A DNA stretch of 34,435 nucleotides. It comes from Marinobacter sp. (GTDB lineage: Bacteria > Pseudomonadota > Gammaproteobacteria > Pseudomonadales > Oleiphilaceae). Made by a program: the position numbers and the translations under genes. Every line of letters starts with the position of its first letter. Position 1 is the first letter of the stretch. The notes below the pieces were generated by a model that did not search any database, was not told the origin of the DNA, and saw nothing but the letters and a program-made list of their open reading frames with translations. Location: contig JAGPVT010000057.1 in assembly GCA_018066865.1 (NCBI GenBank), positions 1 through 34,435 of the forward strand, read 5' to 3'. Shown here piece after piece: positions 26,474 through 34,009 of the stretch.

Positions 26474-27045
26474 ATGAAGCGAATTCTGGTGGCCGGCGTA
26501 TCCGGTGCGATAGGTGGTGCGTTGACCGAGGCGCTTTTGGAGCGTAACAAAGAATCTGTCGTGGTGGGTCTGTGTCGTGATCCAGCGAAGATGCCTGAGC
26601 CATTGCGCAGCCACAGCAGGCTGACGCTTCTGGCCTGGGATGCGGAGGATAGTCAGGCTCCGGATGCGGTTGCCCGGGCGCTTGGGAAAACTATTCCTGC
26701 TCCGGAGGGCATGGATACGTTCATATACGCTGCCGGTTTGCTGCACGACGGCGCTATGTTTCCCGAAAAACGGCTGGAAGAGCTGAAAGCAGAGAGTCTT
26801 TTTCGGGCCTTTGCGGTGAACGCATCAGGCTTCGCCCTGCTGGTTCGGGCGCTGTTGCCTGTGTGTCACTGCACCCCGGCACAACCGATTCTGTGCTGAG
26901 CGATCCATTCAGACAGTCTTTGGCGCAACTTCAGGTACATAGTGCCGCCGGCACAGCCAGGAATCTGTTAACAGTCATTGAGGGGATAACGCCAGAGGAC
27001 AATGGCCGCTTTCTGAGCTGGGATGGTTCAGAGCTTCCTTGGTAG
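26474..27045 (+). pseudogene. Broken short-chain dehydrogenase (C-factor-like SDR)
   Basis: The first part (26474-26862) encodes an SDR N terminus with a nucleotide loop (LVAGVSGAIGGAL) and a YAAGLLHDG NAG-type motif, and has a good GGAGG site before the ATG. After RALLPV the frame changes: the old frame stops at 26899, and the proper SDR C terminus continues in another frame as VSLHPGTTDSVLSDPF to FLSWDGSELPW, ending at 27045. The middle with the catalytic serine and Y-x-x-x-K is missing altogether; about 50 residues are lost compared with a normal SDR. An enzyme from this gene could not work. It lies convergent to the sigma/ChrR operon. Confidence 0.85.
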
Positions 27046-27070
27046 AAAGCGGCAATCGAGGTGTCAGCAA

Positions 27071-27709
27071 TCAGCTGATGAAGGGGTTGAGCATCCGGGT
27101 GAAGGTCCCGGTCAGCTTGACCGGTGCGCTCAGCACAGAAAGCGTAATGCAATCTTCGCATCCAACTGCGACCGGCTTGTGTTCATCCTGATCGGTCAGG
27201 ACGACAAAGTCCCACTGGTTGAAAACGCCATTCTGATCGGCGAAGGCACCCTGCAGCACGATGGTCGTCTCGGTACCCCTGTGGGTATGTGCAGGCGCCT
27301 TGCCTCCAGAAACCAGTTTTTGCAAAACCACCTGCTCATTCTGGCCGGGAAACTTTTCGGTGATATCCAGCACGCTGACATCACCCAGTTGGCGCTTCCA
27401 GGGCAGGTTGTTGATGTCATCTCCAAGCAATTTCTGGAGGACGCTGGCTCTGGGTACAGGCTTTGCCACAGGTTGGGGCGACGGTAAGCTGTCTATCTTT
27501 GCCAGAATGCTGTCAAACATTGACTCGGAGACGCTGACTTTCGGCTGCTGCTCCATCATCACAGCACCCAGGCTGTCGAGCGTATCTACCCGACTGCGGC
27601 AAAGGGAGCATTCGTCAAGATGAAGCCGGATGCACAGGGCATAAGGCTCGCTCAGGTTGCCCGCGCTATAATCCATCAGGCTCAGGCTTTCGGGGTGGTG
27701 CCGTGTCAT
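27071..27709 (-). CDS. chrR: ChrR-type anti-sigma factor
   Basis: A 212-residue zinc anti-sigma factor. The N-terminal ZAS domain holds the metal pattern H-x3-C-x2-C in HLDECSLCR (residues 30-38). The C-terminal half is a cupin with APAHTHRGTETTIVLQG. In Rhodobacter sphaeroides ChrR binds sigma-E and releases it on singlet oxygen, and the cupin domain is needed for that response. The ATG overlaps the end of the sigma gene by four bases, as is normal for this pair. Confidence 0.93.
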   Translation of the reverse strand: MTRHHPESLSLMDYSAGNLSEPYALCIRLHLDECSLCRSRVDTLDSLGAVMMEQQPKVSVSESMFDSILAKIDSLPSPQPVAKPVPRASVLQKLLGDDINNLPWKRQLGDVSVLDITEKFPGQNEQVVLQKLVSGGKAPAHTHRGTETTIVLQGAFADQNGVFNQWDFVVLTDQDEHKPVAVGCEDCITLSVLSAPVKLTGTFTRMLNPFIS

Positions 27710-28353
27710 ACGTTCTGGTCCTGCAAAATCACTTTCAGCTTGTTCAGCGCAAGGCGTACCCGGCTTTTGACGGTGCCGAGGGGAATATTCAGTTCGTCAG
27801 CCACCATCTGGTGGGATTTCTGTTCCATGTACACTTTTGCTATCACGGTAATCTGTTCTTCTGGCAAGTGTTTCAAAGACTCTCTCACACGCCGCTCAGA
27901 CATCAGGCGATGCAGCGAAGTCACTGGTTCATTATCATCCTCGCCCGGGATCTGCCAGAGGTCTTCCGTTTCGACTTGCATTTCTGCGCTGGTACGGCGC
28001 ATCTTGCGCAGCATATCAATACGCTGGTTGCGCGCGATGGTGAAGATCCAGGTTGAGGCTGCGGCTTTCTGCCAGTCGTATAAACATGCCCGCCTCCAGA
28101 TGGAGACAAAAACTTCCTGAACCAACTCTTCAGCGTGGCTGGCCATACCATTTGCCATGGCGTAATACTTGAGCTGCGGGGCGAAATGTTCAAACAACGA
28201 ATGATAGGCCTGGCGATCCTGGCTTTTCCCCACCTTCACCAACAGCTGGCTCCAAGGGTCCTTGCGGCCCTCGCCACGTGCTCGTTGTTGTTCCAGTGTG
28301 GTCACCGGACGCTCCTTGACTGTCGCATGATTTAAAATTGTTACGTTGCTCAT
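27706..28353 (-). CDS. rpoE: ECF sigma factor, ChrR-controlled (RpoE-like)
   Basis: A 215-residue ECF sigma factor. Region 2 is visible in QAYHSLFEHFAPQLKYYAM and ELVQEVFVSIWRRA, with STWIFTIARNQRIDMLRK completing it. Region 4 lies in LKHLPEEQITVIAKVY and LNIPLGTVKSRVRLALNKLK. The paired chrR gene puts it in the sigma-E/ChrR group that responds to singlet oxygen and related photo-oxidative stress. The ATG at 28353 (MSNVTIL) is preferred over GTG at 28362 by spacing from a GGGGCGAG sequence. It lies downstream of speA on the same strand with its own candidate promoter. Confidence 0.93.
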   Translation of the reverse strand: MSNVTILNHATVKERPVTTLEQQRARGEGRKDPWSQLLVKVGKSQDRQAYHSLFEHFAPQLKYYAMANGMASHAEELVQEVFVSIWRRACLYDWQKAAASTWIFTIARNQRIDMLRKMRRTSAEMQVETEDLWQIPGEDDNEPVTSLHRLMSERRVRESLKHLPEEQITVIAKVYMEQKSHQMVADELNIPLGTVKSRVRLALNKLKVILQDQNV

Positions 28354-28386
28354 TCTATGCACTCGCCCCGGGTTTGTCAGTCCTGG

Positions 28387-28416
28387 TATTTACGCGCCGG
28401 TTCTTTGTGCAGATCA
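28387..28416 (-). promoter_or_regulatory. Candidate sigma-E (ChrR-type) autoregulatory promoter
   Basis: On the minus strand, TGATCT (28416-28411) and TAAATA (28392-28387) are separated by 18 bases. The known sigma-E consensus of Rhodobacter sphaeroides is close to TGATC(C) and TAA-rich with similar spacing. The element lies 34 bases before the sigma gene start. Confidence 0.6.
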
Positions 28417-28476
28417 GCTTGATGTAAAAGTCATTTTGCAACCGGGGTGATCTTTGTTCCGCCATTCAGAGAAACT

Positions 28477-30387
28477 CTAGTCTTCCAGATAGGTATACCC
28501 TTGAAGCCCGGCGGCAAGTTCTTCCATCAGAGATGCCTGGGCATCCTGAGGCAGGTCGCTTGCTGCAAATTTCTCTCTGTAGGCTGTCAGCAGGGCTTCG
28601 GGTTCAAAGTTCACGTACCTGAGCACGTGGGCAACCGTATCGCCGATTATGGGTGCGCTGGTGTCGAAGCCGCCCGAGTCGTTCAGGCGCACATCCACAG
28701 AATGGGTGTCGCCAAACAGGTTGTGCATGTCTCCCAAAATTTCCTGATAAGCACCGGTCATAAAAAAGCCCATCAGCAGTGTCTCGCCGGGTTTGTCTTC
28801 CGGCAGGGGCAGGGTGGTTTCCGTGCCCTGGCCATCCACATAACGGTCAATGCGCCCATCGGAATCGCAGGTGATGTCCTGAATCACCGCACGGCGGCTG
28901 AGTGGGCGGTTGAGGCCGTTCACCGGCATGACCGGAAATATCTGGTCTATGCCCCACACATCGGGCAATGACTGAAACAATGAGAAATTGACGAACAGCT
29001 TTGCGGCTAACTTTTCGTTCAGCTCGTCAATGATTTCACGGTGAGCCCTGCTATTTTTGTCGAGCTGCCCCTGCAGTAATCGACAGCACCGTATATAAAG
29101 TGTTTCGGAGTCCGCACGCTCCTGCAAAGAGAGCGTACCGTGGGCAAACTGGCCGTGAACATCAGCCATGGCATGCATAACGTCGTGGTAGATTTCGGCC
29201 AGCGAGCGCGGGGATTCCGGGTCTTCGAGGCTTTCCAGATCACGCCAGAGATCGTGCAACGGTGCCGGTGCATCCTGTTCTGGTTGTGTGGCAGGTCGCT
29301 CTTCCGGTTCTTCTTGATCGATAACGTTGGTCACCAGCACGGAGTGGTGTGCGGTCAGTGCTCGGCCAGATTCGCTGATCAGGTCGGGGTGAGGAAGACC
29401 GTGGCGATCGCATTCAGCCTGCAGCACGTGCACCACGTTATAGGCGTATTCGTGCATGCTGTAGTTCATCGAGCAGGCGCTGCGGGAGCGAGTGCCCTCG
29501 TAATCAACGCCCAGGCCGCCGCCGATATCAACCGTATTCACGGGGGCGCCCATCTGCCTGAGCTCACTGTAAAAGCGCGCGCACTCCCGCAGACCTGTCT
29601 GGATATCGCGGATATTGGCAATCTGTGAGCCCAAGTGAAAGTGCAGAAGCTGAAGGGTGTCCAAAGCGCCGGCTTTGCGCAGGGTATTCACCACATCCAG
29701 AACCTGGCTGGCGGACAACCCGAACTTGGATTTTTCACCGCCGGTGTTCTGCCAGTTGCCTTTGCCGATCGTCGCCAGCCGAACGCGCACGCCAACAAGT
29801 GGTGACACCTCAAGCTTCCTGGCTTCGTCCAGAATAAGCGGCAGCTCCGACTGCTTTTCCACCACGATATAAACCCGGTGGCCCAGTTTTTGACCAATCA
29901 GCGCCAGGCGTATGTATTCTCTGTCCTTGTAGCCGTTGCATACGATAACCGAGCCGGGTTGCTTGGCCAGGGCAAGCACCGCCATCAGTTCCGGCTTGCT
30001 GCCTGCTTCCAGGCCAATCTGCCCATTGCTGGCCGCCGGTTCTGCGGCGATCAGCTCTTCAACCACGCGGCGCTGCTGGTTTACCTTGATAGGGTAGACA
30101 GCGGTGTACTGTCCTTTATAACCATGTTCTGTGGCGACTTTGTTGAACGCATTGCAAAGTTTGTTCACCCGATCGTGAAGAATGTCCGTAAAGCGAATAA
30201 GCACGGGCAGTTGGAGTCCAGAGCCCACCAGCGAGCGAGTAAGCTCCGGCAAGTTGATCTCCGCCTCACTCTTGCCACGGTTTGGCCGGATAACAACCTC
30301 GCCTTCCGGATTAACACCGATATAGCCATCGCTCCATTGGGCAATGTTATAAACCTTGTGAGCCGGGGAGGCGCTGGTGTTGCTCAT
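28477..30387 (-). CDS. speA: Biosynthetic arginine decarboxylase
   Basis: It makes agmatine from arginine, the first step towards putrescine. The 636-residue length and motifs fit the SpeA family: PLP lysine in YPIKVNQQRRVVEEL, GSKPELMAVLAL, NGYKDREYIRLAL, HFHLGSQI, and the phosphate loop DIGGGLGVDYEGT. The start ATG has AAGGAC upstream. The gene is divergent from speE, with about 214 bases between, so polyamine synthesis is organised as a pair, although agmatine-to-putrescine genes are not in the window. Confidence 0.97.
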   Translation of the reverse strand: MSNTSASPAHKVYNIAQWSDGYIGVNPEGEVVIRPNRGKSEAEINLPELTRSLVGSGLQLPVLIRFTDILHDRVNKLCNAFNKVATEHGYKGQYTAVYPIKVNQQRRVVEELIAAEPAASNGQIGLEAGSKPELMAVLALAKQPGSVIVCNGYKDREYIRLALIGQKLGHRVYIVVEKQSELPLILDEARKLEVSPLVGVRVRLATIGKGNWQNTGGEKSKFGLSASQVLDVVNTLRKAGALDTLQLLHFHLGSQIANIRDIQTGLRECARFYSELRQMGAPVNTVDIGGGLGVDYEGTRSRSACSMNYSMHEYAYNVVHVLQAECDRHGLPHPDLISESGRALTAHHSVLVTNVIDQEEPEERPATQPEQDAPAPLHDLWRDLESLEDPESPRSLAEIYHDVMHAMADVHGQFAHGTLSLQERADSETLYIRCCRLLQGQLDKNSRAHREIIDELNEKLAAKLFVNFSLFQSLPDVWGIDQIFPVMPVNGLNRPLSRRAVIQDITCDSDGRIDRYVDGQGTETTLPLPEDKPGETLLMGFFMTGAYQEILGDMHNLFGDTHSVDVRLNDSGGFDTSAPIIGDTVAHVLRYVNFEPEALLTAYREKFAASDLPQDAQASLMEELAAGLQGYTYLED

Positions 30388-30441
30388 GGATTCTGTCCTT
30401 GTGGGAAAACCGGGGCCGGGCAGGTCGGCTGAATGGCTGGT

Positions 30442-30470
30442 ATTGTAGGGTTTAGCCTTTGCACCTGAAA
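30442..30470 (-). promoter_or_regulatory. Candidate promoter for speA
   Basis: On the minus strand, TACAAT (30447-30442) is 17 bases from a weak -35 (TTTCAG, 30470-30465). Confidence 0.4.
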
Positions 30471-30491
30471 GCCTTCGCGGCTGTTTACCTT

Positions 30492-30503
30492 GCCTGCGCA
30501 GGC
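30492..30503. promoter_or_regulatory. 12-bp perfect palindrome between speA and speE
   Basis: GCCTGCGCAGGC is a perfect inverted repeat placed between the two divergent promoters. It could be an operator, but no regulator can be named. Confidence 0.25.
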
Positions 30504-30537
30504 TCTAAAACACAGAAATCGGCAACAAATATTTTGG

Positions 30538-30566
30538 TTGACTGCTTAGCGCCTCTACAATATGCA
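30538..30566 (+). promoter_or_regulatory. Candidate promoter for speE
   Basis: TTGACT at 30538-30543 is a good -35. TATGCA at 30561-30566 is 17 bases away; TACAAT at 30556-30561 is a better hexamer but is only 12 bases away. Confidence 0.45.
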
Positions 30567-30601
30567 CTTTGACCATGCCCCAGGTTTCGCAGGAGAGCAC
30601 C

Positions 30602-31483
30602 ATGACAACGCTGAACAACGACTGGTTTACCGAGGTCTTCCAGGATCAGGGAACCGCATTTTCCCTGCAGGTGAAAAAGAAGCTGCACGAAGAGCAGACG
30701 CCGTTCCAGAAACTGGAAATATACGAAACGGAAACCTTTGGCAACCTGATGGTGCTCGATGGCTGTGTGATGCTGACCACTCGTGACAATTTTCTTTATC
30801 ATGAAATGATGACCCACCCGGCGTTGTTTACCCACAAAAAGCCGAAAAAAGTTGTGATTGTTGGTGGCGGTGATTGCGGCACGCTGAAGGAAGTTCTGAA
30901 GCACCCCGACGTGGAAGAAGCCTGGCAGGTTGAAATCGACGAGCGTGTTACTCGCATGTCTGAGGAATACTTCCCCGAATTGTGCGAATCCAATCATGAC
31001 CCGCGTGCCAATTTCTTCTTTGGCGACGGCATAAAGTGGGTGCGGGAAGTGGATCCCGGCAGCATCGATATCCTCATTATCGACAGCACCGACCCGGTTG
31101 GCCCCGCGGAGGGCTTGTTTGCTCTGGATTTCTATCGTGACGCCATGCTGGCGCTGGGTGAGGGCGGCATTATTGTTCAGCAGAGCGAATCGCCGCTGCT
31201 GCATACCGACACCATCATTAAAGATATTCACAGCGACATGCGCAAAGCTGGCTTCGACCACGTGCAAACGCTGCCGTTTCCCCAGCCCGTTTATCCCACC
31301 GGCTGGTGGAGTTGCACCATGGCCAGCAAAGACAATCCGGTGAGATATTTCCGCGAGGACGATGCAATCAACCGCCCGTTCGTGACCCGCTACTACAACG
31401 CGGGAATTCACCACGGTGCACTCGCCATGCCCCAGTTCATGATTGACGCTTTAGAAGACGAAACGCGACCGGCAGAGGGTTAA
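30602..31483 (+). CDS. speE: Polyamine aminopropyltransferase (spermidine synthase)
   Basis: It transfers an aminopropyl group from decarboxylated S-adenosylmethionine to putrescine. The 293 residues hold the VVIVGGGDCGTLKEVLKH nucleotide loop, the acidic residues of VEIDERVT, and the active-site loop DSTDPVGPAEGLF, followed by PVYPTGWWSC. The ATG at 30602 has AGGAG six bases upstream and gives the family N terminus; an upstream in-frame ATG at 30569 lacks a site. The last coding bases reappear, diverged, about 2.4 kb downstream beyond the chemoreceptor gene. No speD is seen. Confidence 0.96.
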   Translation: MTTLNNDWFTEVFQDQGTAFSLQVKKKLHEEQTPFQKLEIYETETFGNLMVLDGCVMLTTRDNFLYHEMMTHPALFTHKKPKKVVIVGGGDCGTLKEVLKHPDVEEAWQVEIDERVTRMSEEYFPELCESNHDPRANFFFGDGIKWVREVDPGSIDILIIDSTDPVGPAEGLFALDFYRDAMLALGEGGIIVQQSESPLLHTDTIIKDIHSDMRKAGFDHVQTLPFPQPVYPTGWWSCTMASKDNPVRYFREDDAINRPFVTRYYNAGIHHGALAMPQFMIDALEDETRPAEG

Positions 31484-31560
31484 CTCAAGAACCTACTCCG
31501 CCCCGGGATCCGCTCAAGTGTCAGCGGGTCTGGGTCGGACTGGTGCGCACTGATGCCTCC
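31426..31560. repeat. Left copy of the speE/WD40 junction repeat
   Basis: This stretch holds the intact speE 3' end and, beyond it, the degraded 3' end of a convergent WD40-like gene. It aligns without gaps over the first 77 bases (31426-31502) to 33874-33950, with about 13 mismatches by eye, and then less well to 33951-34009. It is in direct orientation with the right copy. Confidence 0.88.
31493..31560 (-). pseudogene. Remnant of WD40-like gene 3' end
   Basis: Read on the minus strand, this segment gives GGISAHQSDPDPLTLERI, matching GGISVYQFDPDQLILERI at the C terminus of the WD40-like gene at 33941. The corresponding TAG stop is kept at 31495-31493, but a small indel just before it shifts the frame. 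A TGA precedes GGIS, so the homology begins sharply here. Confidence 0.8.
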
Positions 31561-31684
31561 TCATTCGAGTGGCTAAAGTGGTTCAATGGTATGCCAAGCG
31601 TGCGTATCTGGTGAGTACGGGCGATCTCATCGCCGAGCTCAGCTATGGCGCCACTACTCGTCAGATAAAATTTTGTTATATCGT

Positions 31685-31711
31685 TCAAGAACCACCCTCC
31701 CGGGCCGATAA
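31685..31711 (+). promoter_or_regulatory. Sigma-28 (FliA) promoter for the chemoreceptor
   Basis: TCAAG at 31685-31689, 14 bases, then GCCGATAA at 31704-31711. The -10 is a perfect FliA match and the -35 has the form found in pseudomonads. The element lies about 190 bases before the receptor start. The rest of 31561-31890 holds no ORF that I can support; it has short inverted repeats such as CAGGCCTG-type sequences near 31840. Confidence 0.8.
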
Positions 31712-31899
31712 GGAATAACGTCCGTTAGACAGAGTCATACCCTGTTGAAAATCTGGGCCTTACAGCTCTCTTTATAAGTTCTGACTTCGTTTACTTTACC
31801 GACACAGCGCTGTGCTGCGCTCACCTGGCCAGTGGACAGGCCTGGTGTCGAATGTTGGGCAGAGCGCCTCCGAGAGACGCCATCGATAGGATGAATTCC

Positions 31900-33756
31900 A
31901 TGAGTGTCAGCAGGTTTTACCGAAATCTATCCATTGGCCTGAAATTGACAGCGGGCTTTTCCACGTTGATCGTGCTTGCGGTCATCATTAGCCTGGTCGG
32001 ACTGAAAGCACTTGATACCTATGACGCGCGCTCAACCACGGTGACGATCGCAAGCGCTCTGGAGTCCAACCTGTTGAGTGCAAAGGTCAGCGAGACCCGC
32101 TATCTGCTTGACGGCAATGACGCCGACATCGAACAAGCCAAATCGCTGATCGACACGATCTTCGGACATATCGACACACTGAAACAGCGACTGGTCGTGG
32201 ACGCTGACCAGACGACTCTGAAAGTGGTCGAAGAAAGCACCCATCAGTATCGCCAACTGCTCGATGAGATGGCCCTGAACATCAAGGCCCGGAACGACGC
32301 TACCGAGGCCCTGAGCAAGGAGGCATTTGCACTGGAGGGCAGAATTGGTATCGAGGACGACCTTTATGCGGCCAATGCCCTCTTACGACAGATAAGGCAG
32401 TATGAGCGTCACTTTTTGGTTAACCACGACCAGGATGTCATAAAGACTTTTGATGTAACCTCAGAGCGAGCATTGGCAACCATCGACAGGTCCCGTTTGG
32501 ACGATTTCCTCAAGCAGCCGATTGTGGAGATGTTCAACAGCTATCTGAAAGCCTTTCACGACACCGTTAAGCTGCTAAACAAAAGCCTGGAGACCCGGGA
32601 GCTGGTTGAGAAAACTACAACGGCCAGCATTGACGCCGCCAGCCACTTGCAGAACACACAGCTGCAACAAATGAAGCGTGACAGGGTGTCTGCGATGGTA
32701 TTGATTCTGTCAGTCGCCGGGATCGTTATCGCTCTCGGGGTTCTATTATCGTGGATGCTGACCCGCAGTATTACCAGTCCTGTGCGGGAGGCGGTGGCAT
32801 TTGCAAGCACCGTCGCATCCGGTGACTTGCGAGCCCGCATCAGCAGCGATCGCGGGGATGAATTCGGTCAATTATTGACGGCCCTGGGGGCGATGGGGAC
32901 CTCTCTGCGCGACCTTGTGCAGGAAATCAACACCAGTGCGAACGAGATCGCTTCGTCGGCGGAAGAGCTGTCGACGGTGACCGACCAGACCAGCGCCGGA
33001 ATCGGACGCCAAAGAGACCAGACTGACCAGGTTGCCACCGCGCTGAATGAAATGGTCGCAACGGTCAATGAGGTTGCGCGCAGTACCGAAGAGGCGTTCA
33101 GCGCAGCTGGTAGCGCCAGCGACAAGGCCAGAGTGGGGGAAAAGGCAGTTGGAAGCACCTTGTCTCTGGTGGCTTCCCTCCACGACGAAGTAAGCAAAGC
33201 GGCGAAACGCATTCAGGGTCTGCAGACGGATACCCAGAACATCGGCTCGGTGCTTGATGTGATTAAATCAGTGGCAGATCAGACCAATCTTCTGGCTTTG
33301 AACGCCGCCATTGAGGCGGCCCGGGCTGGCGATCAGGGACGTGGTTTTGCGGTCGTCGCCGATGAAGTTCGTGCTCTGGCCCAACGCACGCAAAATTCCG
33401 CGTCAGAGATCGATACCCTGATCACTCAACTGGTGAACAGCGCGGCCGAATCGGTCAAAACCATGGAAGCTGGCGCAGAACTGGCCAACCGCACGTTGGA
33501 TAATGCCCGGGATACCGGTCAGAGCATTACGGCCATCGCCAGTGCGGTAAACGATATCCGCCAGCTCAACAGTCAGATCGCCACAGCGGCGGAACAACAG
33601 ACCTCGGTCGCCGAAGAGATCAATCAGAATGTCACCGCCATCCGCGATATCGGTGATCAGTCCGCGACCTCAGCCAATCAGATAGCCGGCTCCAGTAACG
33701 AGCTGGCACGACTGGCTGAAAACCTGCGCGGTAAGGTATCCCGATTCAGCGTTTAG
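31900..33756 (+). CDS. Methyl-accepting chemotaxis protein with HBM-like sensor domain
   Basis: A 618-residue receptor. TM1 covers about residues 14-34. A purely helical periplasmic domain of about 230 residues follows, long enough for two stacked helical bundles; the segment [17 protein letters not shown] is like HBM receptors such as McpS, which sense organic acids. TM2 is about 266-287. A HAMP domain follows ([14 protein letters not shown] on), then the signalling domain with its hairpin at about 455-497 ([20 protein letters not shown] and [18 protein letters not shown]). No CheR pentapeptide ends the protein. Starts at 31852, 31891 and 31900 share the frame; 31900 is preferred for its spacing from AGGATG. 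The flagellar sigma promoter upstream supports its role. Confidence 0.93.
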   Translation: MSVSRFYRNLSIGLKLTAGFSTLIVLAVIISLVGLKALDTYDARSTTVTIASALESNLLSAKVSETRYLLDGNDADIEQAKSLIDTIFGHIDTLKQRLVVDADQTTLKVVEESTHQYRQLLDEMALNIKARNDATEALSKEAFALEGRIGIEDDLYAANALLRQIRQYERHFLVNHDQDVIKTFDVTSERALATIDRSRLDDFLKQPIVEMFNSYLKAFHDTVKLLNKSLETRELVEKTTTASIDAASHLQNTQLQQMKRDRVSAMVLILSVAGIVIALGVLLSWMLTRSITSPVREAVAFASTVASGDLRARISSDRGDEFGQLLTALGAMGTSLRDLVQEINTSANEIASSAEELSTVTDQTSAGIGRQRDQTDQVATALNEMVATVNEVARSTEEAFSAAGSASDKARVGEKAVGSTLSLVASLHDEVSKAAKRIQGLQTDTQNIGSVLDVIKSVADQTNLLALNAAIEAARAGDQGRGFAVVADEVRALAQRTQNSASEIDTLITQLVNSAAESVKTMEAGAELANRTLDNARDTGQSITAIASAVNDIRQLNSQIATAAEQQTSVAEEINQNVTAIRDIGDQSATSANQIAGSSNELARLAENLRGKVSRFSV

Positions 33757-33837
33757 CTGGGCACGGAGTGGTAAACCATCGGTCCTGTCTTGCTGCAGGA
33801 ACTTTCGCAGCCATGATGTTTGCCATTTGAAGGCCCC

Positions 33838-33931
33838 GGGCAATCTCGTCGGTGTTCGCCTGGGCGCGCTCGGCATGCCCCAGTTCGTGATCGACGCCCT
33901 GGAAGACGAGGTGCGACCGCAAGAGGGTTAA
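33838..33931 (+). pseudogene. Remnant of speE 3' end
   Basis: The frame reads LVGVRLGALGMPQFVIDALE, then DEVRPQEG and TAA, matching the true SpeE C terminus (GALAMPQFMIDALEDE and RPAEG). No start or core of the enzyme precedes it. It is direct evidence that a second speE gene once contributed its end here. Confidence 0.88.
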
Positions 33932-34009
33932 CTTAAGAGCCTACTCCACCACCCAGATTCGCTCCAGTATCAGTTGGTCAGGGTCAAACTGATACACGCT
34001 GATGCCGCC
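33874..34009. repeat. Right copy of the speE/WD40 junction repeat
   Basis: The direct partner of 31426-31560. Here the speE part is only a remnant while the WD40-like gene end is intact, the reverse of the left copy. Confidence 0.88.

Noticed and set aside
28400..28440. CRP-like site near the sigma gene
   Set aside because: The half sites match TGTGA/TCACA poorly, and random matches of this quality are expected.
30485..31414. 309-codon minus-strand ORF over speE
   Set aside because: Antisense to speE, which is certain from its motifs.
31561..31680. Possible transposase fragment (reads FEWLKWFNGMPSV)
   Set aside because: Too short and without a catalytic motif or terminal inverted repeats; I could not support an insertion sequence.
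31426..34009. Integrase-mediated island with speE as attachment site
   Set aside because: No integrase gene lies inside and the two flanks are far too diverged to be att sites of a recent insertion; homologous exchange fits better.
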